Part shown: positions 11,397 through 24,200 of the stretch, piece by piece | Layout: each line of letters begins with the position of its first letter | How positions within the stretch are numbered: the first letter of the stretch is position 1 | Source: Bombus terrestris | Lineage: Eukaryota > Arthropoda > Insecta > Hymenoptera > Apidae | Reading direction: 5' to 3' | Length of the DNA: 64,000 nt | Assembly (NCBI RefSeq): GCF_910591885.1 | Contig: NC_063277.1 | Coordinates: forward strand, 14,322,001-14,386,000 | Translations under genes and position numbers: made by a program | The notes under the pieces: generated by a model | What the model was told of the DNA's origin: nothing | Seen by the model: the letters and a program-made list of their open reading frames with translations, nothing else | Databases searched by the model: none

Positions 11397-14300
11397 GTAA
11401 TTTTCTTTCCCTTGATTATTATTTTTCAGTTTACAACTTAACAGTACTATCACGTTTAACAAGGTATCATAGCCTTTGACTATGTTCGACTATTTTCGAT
11501 AATTGAGTAAACATTAAATTTTGAGGTAATTTTGATGGCAAGTTTCGACTCGAGCTGCGCTGCATACGATGGTTAATTACCCATTTTCGTGTAATTCGTC
11601 GGTGTGTCGAAACTCGTAGAATTTTTTTTATTCGTGAAACACGATGCTTAGCTGTCAATTTCATTGGATCATGTCTTATGCTACATATGACGCGTACGTG
11701 CCTCTGAATTCCTACTACACGCGCAAACACGTGATGCTAGAATCGTATTCATATTTCAATCCCACGAGACGAGCTCTTGGAATACAGCTCCCTGCCTATG
11801 TTCTCAAACGAGAAATTGGCACAGCTAACACAATAAATCACAGCGTTCTATGAGCGATAGGTATATTTCCAGATATTCCTTATTTCCACCTTATTTATTT
11901 CCAGCTTCAACGATGTTCATGCGTATTGCGCGCGGGTTTTCTTTACTTATTTATCAGGGGAGAATTCTATTAAAGAATTTATCGAGATCAGAAGGCTCGA
12001 TGACTTTGCCGACCCTCCACTTAAAACTTTTCATATATAACCGATCTATTTTAATTAAACGAGGTCTATCTAAAGGCTCAATTTTCTTCAAGCGTGTACT
12101 CATCGATGGTTCTCGATCCCTATCTTCCACAGGAAAGTCAATATTAATTAATATTCGAAATCGATCGATCGCCAAACAATTTAAAGAGCGCCTGTCGTAA
12201 AGCAGTCTGTGATTCTCTGCCTCAACGTGGAGTCACGCGATCAGCATTGCGCTGGAAAGCGCAAGTACCTAACCATCTTCCAGATGCACGAACCCTTTGT
12301 CTTGTGAGCGCACCATGGCATGCAGTTGCACGGTAAAATGTGCACATCGTGAAGAAAGAGACGGAAACGAAACAGAGGAGAATCGAAAGTAGAAGCCTAG
12401 CTATGTTGTGTGCGAGCGGATGTTCTCTTCTATGTATAAGACCAATGATTATTACCAGGTAATATCGCTATACGAGAACAGATAGTAGTGAAGGAGACTG
12501 AAAGCCGAGGGGTAAATCCCGAGATTAACGTCGTGGCTGTTGTCTACATAACGCGGTGGGTACGCTCTTTCATCCCCAGTCGCATACACAAGAGTTGATC
12601 GTAACGAACCCTCCACGAGATGATGACTACGCTTCGAGTATCCTCGGAACAAATTCCAAGCAGATAGTTCTAGGTAGAGAAAGACGAATAGTTCTGTTTG
12701 CCCGCGAATTTCAAGGTGCACTAACCTCTTCGTCGTTCCTTTTCGTTCTTCGTTCCGTCGACGTTCTTGCCTCTGTTTCTTTTGGTTTCACGGGAAATCA
12801 GGAACGCGGCATCCTCACTGCCATCTCGCTTGCCAAGGCGTCGACAATCTCTATTCGTTTATAGGTCACGATCTATTCCGTACCTTTGAGACGGACGCGG
12901 TATCCAGAATTCCTCCTTGACCTCCATCTTCGCTTTGAAATTCCAAAACAACGAAGATACCGTGCATCCCATCCTCCCTCTGCTTGCTACTGCTTCAACG
13001 ACGTTCGATAAACCCGTCCTGACTTCTGATGCAACGATCATAGAATACTTTGATACACCGTGTTTGCACGAATGCATCTGATTTCGGATGATTTTAGGGA
13101 AATCCGAAGGAAGTTGTTTCTCAATATAATATTCATAGTTTCAGAAAATGACAGCAATACATTTTTCTTTCATCGATGTTATTAATTATTCTTCTGGAAG
13201 ATCGAAGAACAAACCTCTTTCTGTCGAATAAACGATTAGGAAATTAAACGAAGAGAAACTGGCTGATACGAGAGAGTAAAAAGAATCGTGAAAGATTTCC
13301 GCTAGTACTTTAGGTGTAATGGAACAAATTGGATGCGTTCCAGCGTTTCGTTCTCACGCGAATCTTTGCCGGTGGGTATGGTTCGGACATTTCGGTTTAC
13401 ACCTCTCACGGCGTTGGTTTCGCTAACGAGCCGAAGCATTTTCCGGGTCCTTGCTAATTTTCCAAGCGTTCCGATTACAAGCTGATAGCCGGCGCTTGGG
13501 TCACACTGGTGTCGCCGGGTTAATTGGTTTTCATGGCAACGCTGAAGTTACGAATACCCGGCTCGGATTATCGCGGGTTGTAAACAGTGGTCTCGCCACG
13601 ATACGCCGCAGAAGGAGCCAGGAGTTTGGTTTTCGTTTCGGAAGAAACACTCGCGCTCGTACTTACTTTCAACGTTACCCTGTTTGCGCGGTTAGCACTT
13701 AATTGCTTCGAATTTACCTTCCCTAAGGCGAACACGTTTTCCTCGAAGAAAACTAAAAGGGAACGCATTGTAATTTTCCGAAATGCTTAATAGAACAATC
13801 TCGAGGCAAGATATCGTGTGGATTTTACAATATCGTATCATGTAAAAAGCAATCTCTGGAATACATTTCTTCTGGCCGATCCGAAAACACGATAAACCGG
13901 CGCATCCGGTACACGGTACAACAGGAAGTTGCACGCTAGCGTAATCACTGTCAGGATTCCACGGATATTACGGAACCATGCTCGAATAATGAATGGTAAA
14001 CTCTTCTCTGCATATTCTGCGGATGTTCGTCTCTCGAGGCGCGCGTGTATCGTCTTTAAAGTGCATCGCCATGGCTGGTGCAATTCGGAGAGCTGACGAA
14101 AGGTACATATGCATGAAGGCGTTTAGCCGTACCTTCTGCTGGTTACGTTATCCGTGCAGTCCTGCCGTTGGAATAAAATTACACAGTACGATAATCGATG
14201 AGTCTGCCGTGTGGTATAAGTTTGTAACCGTGGTAACCTATTAAACTTTTAGAAAACTGTACTGACTTTTCGTGTTTCCTTTTTATGGGAATTTGCGTTT

Positions 14301-15425
14301 TCCGATAGTACCGCGCGAGAATATATCGAAAAGCTATATTATGTTTCGCTACTAACAAGCTAGCACTCGAAATTGCGTATTTACTACAACGGAGTATTAC
14401 TCGCCTATTTTAGTAGGCGTTCCAAAACGATGAATACAGCCGTTGCCAAGCAATAAAATTTATCACACATTCCGGTAAACGTTGAAGGCTACATAGAATC
14501 GTTAACTCTTACTCTACGCTTTCTACAATCGTATTCTATACAGATTTCAATGGGCGATGGCGTTGACATTTCTCCGTTTAAACACACGTACGCGCGCGTC
14601 TAAGTAATAAATCTACCCGCTCTTCCATCTTCGCTGACTCGTTACTCTTTACATTTCCCCTAATTGAATTTCTTGGTAGTCCTGAATCATATTGAATGAG
14701 CGGTTTTCTTTTTTCCTCCCCAAAGACAATTTCAGGTGACAAGAAAAACGATGATCTTGATCCTAGCTTCGTGAACCAGGCGTAATTCAAAACCATAGAC
14801 ACAACAACGTACCAAAAACGAACGAGAACAACATACAAACGGGAAAGGAAACAACCCGCTAAATAAAGTATCCGTTTGACAACATTGGGATAATTCGAAC
14901 TATCCAGTGGGCAACTGTTCACCTCCTAATGGTAGCACACGCTCATTTTCGTCGCTCCCGGCCACGATGGCTTGCACGAGAAGGCGAGCAGAGAGGTTGA
15001 CTGGTTGTGCTCTGCGGCTGCTGCGAGTGGTAGTCGAGGTGGCGACCTACGGCTGTCGGGCGCTCCCCCAATTCATATGCAAATGCAAAAGCGACCGACC
15101 TCCGGGCATTGTTCGCCCTCCAGGGAGTTCCACTGTCCCTGGGCTTAACTTACTACGCGAATTTCCGGAAAACTTTAACGGGAGGCACCCGTATAATTGA
15201 TACTCACCCTCGCCGCGAACGCGCTTCATCCAACGATTCTGCCTCTTCTCCTCTGCCATCCTTTTCTCTTCACGACGACCGCAAAAAGAAAGAAAGGGAG
15301 GTGAAGACTGAAAGAGCACCATGTACGATCACCTTTATCGTCTCGCTACGGCCATTGTCGCTCTCTTGCACCATTTAATGATGTTGCAGCTTCTCTTTGA
15401 ACAAGTTTCCAGCAGGTCTGCAGGG
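11397..15425. other. Noncoding stretch with a GC-rich block at its right end
   Basis: No coding exon recognised. 14900-15380 is GC-rich. It contains an octamer ATGCAAAT (15077-15084) overlapping a second ATGCAAAA (15083-15090), then the 15119 hairpin, about 340 bases before the TATAAAC at 15426, and looks promoter-like. GTTTTCATGGCAAC at 13527-13540 fits the RFX X-box pattern. Confidence 0.5.
15119..15141. repeat. CCAGGGA ... TCCCTGG hairpin
   Basis: Perfect 7-bp arms around GTTCCACTG in the GC-rich block upstream of the TATA motif at 15426. Confidence 0.75.
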
Positions 15426-15432
15426 TATAAAC
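15426..15432 (+). promoter_or_regulatory. Candidate TATA box (TATAAAC)
   Basis: TATAAAC lies at the downstream edge of a GC-rich block (14900-15380). It is followed 79 bases later by a strong donor (CCC|GTAAGT, GT at 15505) and then by a pyrimidine-ended acceptor. That arrangement fits a short 5' noncoding exon of about 50 bases. No clear TCAGT initiator was found at the expected distance. Confidence 0.3.
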
Positions 15433-15595
15433 GCTAGAAGTCGCTTCGAAGCTCGATGCTTCGTCGATCGATCGCCGTCGAAATTGACGTTTGGTAGTCA
15501 TCCCGTAAGTTTCGTGTTACAGCTTCCTTCATATCGAGTTTAATTCTACGCAATCTAGTTTCCACGCGTGAACTTCTTACACGTTTACTTTGCAG

Positions 15596-15682
15596 ATGTC
15601 CGACTCGTTTATTTCTATGCGTAGGCTGGCCGGCAAAGGATCAAGCTTATGCGAATACGAGGAAAAAGTATACATAATTTAA
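15596..15682 (+). CDS. Possible small ORF (28 aa) after a 91-bp intron
   Basis: I do not recognise this product. The ATG directly follows the acceptor TTTACTTTGCAG (AG at 15594-15595); the matching donor GTAAGT at 15505 gives a 91-bp intron, a normal size for insects. The 28 codons start M-S-D-S-F-I-S-M-R-R, have a basic middle and an acidic patch (C-E-Y-E-E-K), and stop at TAA. No signal peptide or membrane segment is seen. AATAAA occurs at about 15802. The TATA, exon, intron, ORF and poly(A) order is suggestive of a small or noncoding transcript, but each element alone is common by chance. It may equally be the 5' end of a larger gene whose later exons I could not find. Confidence 0.15.
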   Translation: MSDSFISMRRLAGKGSSLCEYEEKVYII

Positions 15683-16774
15683 TTTGACTCCACCTCCTGA
15701 CTTCCCTATAATTAATTTATGCGCATAATATGTGCCCGATATGAGCAGAAAGACATTTTTATTCATTTAAAAAATGCAAACCTTTCTTCCTCTTTCAAAG
15801 AAATAAAGGTAAAGCAAATGGAATACTGTTAGAATTAAAAAGAGTTGTAATTCACGTAATACGGGTTGCTTCAAAACTAAAAGCATTAAAATCGCTCACA
15901 AGTTTAACTCTCTCATTGAAAATAATGAAACATGTATTTATCCTTTGCAACTAACATGCTCGTACTTCATCGCCATACCTAAACGCCGTTCGTAGGTATA
16001 AATTTTAATATCTCATGTTTTTGTACTCTGTCAAGTATCACAAAAAGTGTACTGAGCACAGGCAATATTGCAGAATATTCCCAACAATATTCCCGACCAT
16101 ATTACTGAATATTACAAAGCGGAGAACTACTCATTTATTATGCAGGAAAATCCAATACAGTAAATAACGAAATCTTCTCTTTTCTTATTATCTATGTCAT
16201 CGGAATGTCTGATTAATTGCAATATATCTACTGCAATATGGCTAATCTTTAAACTAGGCTTAGGGAAGTAATAAATATACAGAAATGTTTATAACAATAC
16301 GTAACCAGATCCATGAGAAATACTGTATTCGTCGGACCAATACAACCGAACAAACTACCCGCGTTACAAACAGGAAGGCGAAAAGCAGAAAGTTCCTGGA
16401 CACTATTTCATGATAAAACGTACAGTTACTAAGTTGTCACTGTCGGCCTCGCAACATACCCTGTCATGTATAATGTAACTTTGATCGAAAAAGTTTTTGC
16501 TACTTTTTTATGAACCGACGAAAAGAAATATCCGCGAAAGAAAGCAAAGAATACAGGAGCCACAAATTGTATAACACAAGGTAGAAAATACAAACTATGA
16601 TAGCATAATTACAGTTTTCACGAAGAAAACGGAAATGTATGTTTGAATACTTTGTCTCGTAGAAAGCACAAATAACTAAGCGCTTAGCCTTGAAATTTCG
16701 ACGTCAAGTCGAAAGCTTAAAGTTCCTTAAATAAATATTTGATATTGAAAGCTCAAGGTCAAACTGAAAACTCA

Positions 16775-16788
16775 CTTCCCGTGGGAAG
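16775..16788. repeat. CTTCCC-GT-GGGAAG palindrome
   Basis: Six-bp perfect arms with a 2-base centre. It includes CGTGGGAA, the Su(H)/CSL consensus, but a single such 8-mer is expected by chance in a window this size. Confidence 0.7.
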
Positions 16789-18262
16789 GCTAAATAAACA
16801 TTTGACTTTCGTATTCGGAACGCTCTCGTCGTTCCGTTCTTGTATCGTTGTACGTTTCATACGTTTTCTGCTTTCGGCCAGGTATTTTAAATTCTTGATT
16901 TATAACCATTAATTCCGTTGGTTATTTAACAATCTCTTTGTTCATGGTAAAATAGTCGAACCGTATATATAGGGCAATTTGTCCGAGTTTGTTTCGGTTC
17001 ACGAGAAAAGTAGTTTTGAAGGATTTCGTTTGGAAAATGAGGGGCTGACATTTGTGGCACGATATCCGATATCCTGGTTGCTGTGAGAGTTCTACGTTAA
17101 GCTCCGTCACCGATATTTCATATCCGAAACTCAGACAGTTTTAGCTTCCAGGTCGAAAATCTGCTGACACAGGAATGGAGTCTCGTAGCTTCTGAGGTTA
17201 TCCTCTACCGTCCAAAATAAGGAGCATTATTTACCTAACCTGTGGCCTCTGCGAATGCGAGGAATATCGTAAGTTTGTTCGAAGCTTCCAGGGATACTGA
17301 AAGGGATCGATTCTTCGATCTTATCTGTTCCGATATCGAGATTCTCTCCCGATCAAAGAGACTGTCAATTCCTAGCAAATATCTATCGTTTCGAATATCC
17401 CTCGAGACTTTCACCGAAAAATTAAGCGCCAATCCTTGGATTCGTACGGGAATTGCGCAGCATATTAACAAGCTTTCTATTCTGCACCTGTTGTCGATTA
17501 ATAACCCTGTGAAAGCGGTAGTTTTAAGTCGTGCCTAAGAATTTACTGTTGATAGAGCGATATCGTTGAGGAATCATTAATCAAACGACCACGTAAAAAC
17601 GACCTACATTGTCGCTCATAAATTATTCGAAGATTATAGGTTTTTAACTTCATCGAATTTTGCTCCGTCCTCTCTTTATCGTTGCTTTGCGTAATCCGAT
17701 TGAAAGTTTTCTAAAATCAATCCTAATGAACGATTCGTTTACACTGGCGGTGCTTGGAGAACAGTTTAAATTTTGTCGAGATTGAAAAATCCGGAAACTT
17801 TCGCAAGTGTTAGGAGTCCCGCAGGTTTCCCAACTACCGAACACCTTAAAACTCTTCGAGGGCTTGAAACTGCTAAAAGTCTTTTCTGCGATACTTCTAT
17901 GTGACCGAACATTTAATTCCTGCCTCCGGCGAACGATTGAGTATCGAACAGGAAATTTTCAGAATCATTTGCCCCTAATATTTCTCCTATTAAATTTGAT
18001 CGAAGATTTGTTGCGAATTAATTTAATATATTTTTGATGTTTTGATGGCAGGCGGAGGTGGATGTTTCTGCGTTCACTATCTACATGCGCGCTCTCTCGG
18101 AACAAAGAATTATGCCATCGCACCCAGTAACAAATCGCAACGTGTAAATTCGCCAAACCATAAATATACTCCCAAATCAGGATAAAAGTGCGTGGGACAG
18201 AGAGTCACGAGTGTTGATCGTCAATACCCGCTATTTACAACGTGCGAATAAGTTTGCTGCAA

Positions 18263-18283
18263 TTTTTTTTTTTCTTTTTTTTT
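18263..18283. repeat. Interrupted poly-T tract
   Basis: T11-C-T9. No structured sequence on the A-tail side marks it as a retroposon tail. Confidence 0.9.
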
Positions 18284-21200
18284 GGAATAAAAGACTAATC
18301 TTTACTCAGTATCGTACCTGTACAAAACCACCTCATTTTCTATTAAAAGTTTAATGATTACTCGAAGTAATTTATAAACGGGAACAATCAGTCGATGAAT
18401 GGTGTAATATATACGTCGTATTTCTGCGGGTGAAGAGAATTGAAAAAACTATGTGATGACACTTGGAACGTGGGTCTAGAAATCTATTTTCTCTCTTATA
18501 AAGTTTCCAACGAAGTCTCGTAATTTCATTTCCTATAGCCGGCGGATAAATCGAGGAAAAGCCAACAATCATCTCTCCTCCTTTTCCTCCTGCTGCTACT
18601 AGGTATGTACGTAGCATGGTCTTCGTCTGATTCGGCTGGCCACAAAGAGATCGTTACTTGCCACTTTTCTTTGCTCGATTTTCTTTTTCATCAAGAATCG
18701 ATATTACACATCGAATATCGACTCACGTTGCTCCGAAATAAATTGTTACGGGTGCGCATTACCAGCATAGTCTATTGGCCCAACCATTTGTTACAAGGAA
18801 CCGAAGCTATCGATATCAATCTACCTTCGATGTCCTTCGAATTTAACATTCGTGATGTTTCGTTTAATGTAAACGCGATTTCCTGCAACGCAATCTTATC
18901 ATGACGTTCATCGACATTAAGTTATCCGAGAGAGATAAACTTCAGTCGGCATTGTGTCAGCGAAGCTTTAGTCGACAACCTGTCTGGATTCATTTAGTAA
19001 GAAGATTGCGAAGTATCGCGAGCGTGCATGCGTGTTCCGACGTCGGACAGGATTTTCTCGAGAAAGTGGAAGGAGCTGAAAGGTGCGGTTAAGGGAGACG
19101 TAAACGGAGGAGATGCGAAGGGGTGTGACATAGCAGGTGCATTTGCATAAGGCGAGCTTGAAACGTCGGCATAAGGACGAAGGAAGGAAGGAAATGCCGA
19201 TCGATCTCTTCCAACGACGTTATTTTCGCGGTCGGTCCTGAATATTCATAAAACAATGATTTGTGCTTTATTGTCACTCCGCTGCTCGCATTTCCCTGTC
19301 CGATTCATTTTCTCTTTCACCCAGTTTTTCTACGCCCCCTTTGCAATATTCGTTCGCCGGACGATCGATATTGCTTTTATAACACGCCGCTGCCCGGTTG
19401 AATTATTTGTCAGTACTGTAGTACATGCTACCGCCACACTCCCTGCCGTTACTATGTATCACAATTAGAGGCAGCTAGCTCTTCCGGCATTTTTCACACG
19501 ACGTATAATCCGTGTACCGCACGATCTACTAAATATAATTGTACCGACAATTTTTAAAGAACGCCTTCGGCTAGCGTTAACTTTGCTTCCTTCGAATCGG
19601 CTATCTTGTTTGAGGCCAGTTAACCTGTCGATTGGCGTTTCCCTGACCCCCTTGATTCGACTGCGTAACAAACTGGGAGAAACAAACTTTTCAGGAACTA
19701 GAAACTTTGTCGATACGTACACTCTCTTTAATCGTTGGTTTGAGAAGCGTGCCGTAATGGATCTGAACATTGGTCTTCCAAGGCAAGACGACAGTCTTTA
19801 TATAGTATAATTAATTGTCTCTTTCATAGAAAAACCGTCTTCGTTTATCATCGAGACAACAAACTACATATACCAATGTTGCAGAAGATGCATTTATTTC
19901 GTGATGTTCTAATTCTGGATCTTCACCACCGTTCTTGTCCTAATTCCTTCCGATCAATGAGCAAACTGCATCTATCTTGTTTCTCGCCTCTGTCGAGTAT
20001 TTGTATATAATATATTTGATGCTTGGAACAGATTTAAGGAATCTGAAATAAGGAAAACGTTTCATAAAATACGTAAGAAATTATGGATCTTGTTTGCTAG
20101 ACTACAAATAAAATTTGATTTTATTTTTTACAAACACAAATTAGCTGTTAAAAATAAAATCGAAGTATCATCGGTAGCTCTGTATCGTATTTACAAATTG
20201 TTTCGTTCGATAATCCTTCGAATTCCGTTTTACAAGGTTCGCAGTAGGATAAGCCTGGAGCAAATAAAGAGGAATTCACGGCTGCCTGTTATTTTTACTT
20301 TACCCTAGTTTATTTAAATATAGAAAGAACAAAAGGACACGGTGAATAAAACTTTAAATATTCATTAGGAAAATGCTAGTTTTACCTCGACCGTACATAA
20401 TTTATTTACATATAGCTAACCTAGACTTTCTTCTTGAATAGTATTCTGAAAAAATAAACGCACAGTCAAGGTAACATTTGAATAATAAAAAAGAAACACA
20501 GGAAATTCAGAATATTCAGTGTATGCAAAACAATTGTGCAACATTTCTGTCGTTTCCTCGTGTGAAAAATGAACATTATCGAGCACTTGATGTGTGTAAT
20601 CAGACATCTCTTACAATCATAAACATATTTGTTTCGAGTTTCGAAACCATCCACCCATACTATGGTCAGGTAGAGATCGGCCTAGCTTGAAAACTTTCGC
20701 TTCTTCGTTTCCTGATCTTTGAATGACTTCAAAACGATCAGTGTCCCGAGCTCGATTGTCGAGGCTCCTTCCGTTTCATTCTCGAGAGGTCTTATCTACG
20801 GTCGAGCCGTTTACTGATTCAAGAGCCAAGGCGGTGTTTCGCTTGGATGTATTCTACCTGCATTTAAATCTGATCCTTAAGACTTCTCATCTCGCCCTAC
20901 TACATAATATTGCACAATTCTTCGAAGAAATATTGGCAATAGAGATTACCACAAGACTTCTACGGCAACCTATTCAAATTGCTTCGATTCCCGTTACACG
21001 ATTCAAATGCATTAAAAATCGGTCCCGAGGCACCCAAGTGTATTCGAGATTGTAACGAGAATGAACGGCGATTTCCGCTCGAATCGGATGTACTGTTGAT
21101 ATGAGCAAGTGCGCAGAAACGTTATGCTGCACCATTTGCCTGTGATTTATACATATTTTGTATGTAGTAGAATGGATGTTGGCAGCGAACACAAAGTTGC

Positions 21201-24200
21201 CGTGAAATTTCGCTAAACAACAGTTAATTATCGCCTGTATTCGGTGAATTTGCGACATGACTTTATCTTCTCACACGTTGTTTATGGAGGAAATCGCGTT
21301 ACTCGGTCACATTATTCAATCGAATGCACTTATAACCTATCCAGCAAGATTCATCGTTACATTTTCGACCAGCACTAGAGCCAACAATGTGACAACTGCT
21401 GTAACTTAGGCTCCGGGTTGTTCTCGTTGTTGCAATTCGCATATGAGTGCGTAAATTTTAGATTAAAGCAACGCTTCATTTCGACGCTTATCGTTCAACG
21501 ACCCTATTCTTCGTTATGGATATACGTATACGTGCATATTCATGGAAATCCCTGAGAAAGGAAAGAAATTTCTACGATGCACTATACAAATCTGTTTTTG
21601 AGCTTTTGCTTCGGATCGGCTCAGTGTCTTCGAGATGATTTCAGTAAATTACCGCCTAACAGATGGTGCAGAGGAAAGATTTAGCAGATCCGTTCGAAAC
21701 GAGACACCGTCGATGCCGACCGTTTCCTTTGGATATCATCTCGACAATGCTCAGAAGCATAGGCAAGGAAAGTGGGTGGAAGTGGAACTGAAACGCCGAA
21801 GGCTCTGGCGGGAGGGCCACTCGAAATTGAGTTTCCGCTACCGGCACTGGCAAACACCGAGGTCAAGATATCTACTCGTCCGGGATTTGAGCTTGCGCCG
21901 GCAAAATACCTTCCGCCGTTTGCCGAATTTGCGTCCATCGTAGGAAACTGCTGCTCCAGTCTTTATCCGTGGGAGGAAACTCATCCTTTTCGCGAAAGGA
22001 TGCAGCGATAGAGCGGATATTCCTATCAGGTTGTATCAAGTTGAGAGGAAATCCGTTGACGATCGACGAAATAGCTACAACAGCGATACAACTTTCTCAT
22101 CTAAGACTACTTTCCTAATTCCACTTCTGTAAATATGGAAAAAGCAGAGATAGAGATATCGTTGTTATCTAGTTCTGAAAGGTATTTCAATTTTTATCAA
22201 GCAGCTGCGGAGGATATTAAGAAGCGCGAAGTATGCTTTGAGGACTAACAACCTTAATCGTATTAACGAAAAAAAAGTGAAATAGATGCAGGGAAATATG
22301 TTTGAAGGATTAAAAATTTGTTGTTAAATGGGAAACGAGCAGACAGTTCGCGCGTTAAATCTCGTCTGAAAAATACATGACAACGGAATGGAATCGCGCG
22401 TGGTTAACGCGGAATACATCGAAAGGATTTTAAATTTATTAGCGAATGGAAAGTGGGTGGGGGAGCTCACTAGCTCACTTAATCTCATCAAAAATATGTT
22501 AAATATAATGAAACCTCGGACGCTTTAAATGAAATGCGAAACGTGTATTTGAATTACTTCGATTTACATTATTCTACACTTCAACGTCCAATATAGGATT
22601 ATTTTTCCAACATCCGTAATTAATTATTTATGGGATTTCATGACACGTTTGTGAAATTTATCAACAAGTGTACAGTTGGAAATATAAGGTTTGCGAACGA
22701 TAGAATTCAATTCCTCAACGTTCGTATATTTAGATAAATGTTCGAGAATCGGAAACATATTTATCTGCAAAAATATTCTTCGAATCGCATAAATATTCAC
22801 AACTACCCGATATATTAAAGTGCAATCCGATTTCTAATCAAAGAGATGCGCCCTCGAATTTCACTCTTGCTGGGAACCACGACGGATCAACTTTCGGTTG
22901 ATCCTAGCTGAACGGCCGCATCAAAACATCATATCGGTTTATGCGGTTATAGATTGGTTTCTATTTCCAACACTGATAGTCATACCGACTGATTCTCTCT
23001 CATATCAATCCTTTTTTGCATACAACGAAAAAGAAACACAAAGATGTATCGTATCGTCATACATATTTCAACGATATTTAATGCGTTTCTCCTTTGTTAT
23101 TTGAATGTATTTCGCATATATACGGTTAAAGGAGACCTGTGTACGTCACTAAATTAAATTATTCCGTCAAACGAGTTTGTTTTTGTTAACGTAGCTCTGT
23201 AACCGTAAATAAATTTTGTTTATTTCATTTACACAGTTCGCTCGATGAAACTTTCATTGATATATGATGCAAATCGCAAAACTTGTCATGTTATTTCTAC
23301 AAAATTTTTGCGAATAAATATCGCGGACCAGTAGAAATTTAACTGGCAATTTGTCACTGAGCGAAGTACAAATATTCCAGTGACGATACGCGATCAATTA
23401 ATGTCGTACAAGCAGCCTCGTCAAAGAGATTGGTATAAATGCATGATAAATATTTGTAAGTATTTGATTAAAAGAGAATATAGCTCTGTGATTTTCACGC
23501 CCTACAGCGGCGAACTGTGAGTAACCTGAATTTACGAAATACGTGGCAATGTTTCGTAAACTTTCCAATTCCAATCGGTTGCAATTCTTCCCATTAAGGC
23601 GCGGTTCCCCTTGAAACTGTGAAAGACCTACTGAAAGATTCAGTATTGCAGGGAATTGAATCGAATCCTTACTTCGGTTCGCTTTTTTCTCTGTAAATTC
23701 GATCGATCACCATCAATTTTCGACTCCATCGAACTAGTCTCGCAATCAGTTATTTAACGAGGAGAAGCTTAATTACACAGTGGCGTTTGATTTCTGTTTC
23801 TATTCTTAAGAGGAGTAAAAGCATCCAGCTGTCCGAGATTCAACAAAATAAAGTTTCCTCGATAAAAGATTCTTAGTGAATTAAAAACGTGAAAGCTCTC
23901 CTTCAACAAACAAGATTAACGAGATTTTTCAACGTTTTATTCGACACCTCGACAATTCTTTAACAAATAGCGAGACTAAAGGAGATCAAATAGCTAGAAA
24001 TCATTAAATTGACGTCAATGCATACGCAAAAGTTAACGTTTACAGTATCTATATTTAACTTTCGTGTTTACCTTCATTCCAACGCCGCACCGTGCCGTTC
24101 AAATTAACTCTTGTTTGCCATTAGTAGCTGAAATCGGGCCGTAGACACGAAGCCTAATTATTATTCACGATAATTGCTCCCTGTTATTTCCCATTTCGCA

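Noticed and set aside
13527..13540. RFX X-box match GTTTTCATGGCAAC (and a near match at 26458-26471)
   Set aside because: The degenerate consensus is expected about twice by chance in a window this size, and no ciliary gene is recognisable nearby.
15077..15084. POU octamer ATGCAAAT as evidence for a regulated promoter
   Set aside because: The same 8-mer or its complement also occurs at 19141, 28932 and 53133, near chance frequency; only its overlap with a second site and position upstream of a TATA motif are of note.
18263..18283. Poly-T tract as a possible minus-strand retroposon tail
   Set aside because: No structured or GC-rich sequence abuts it, unlike the A15 tail at 2104-2118, and no flanking direct repeat was seen.
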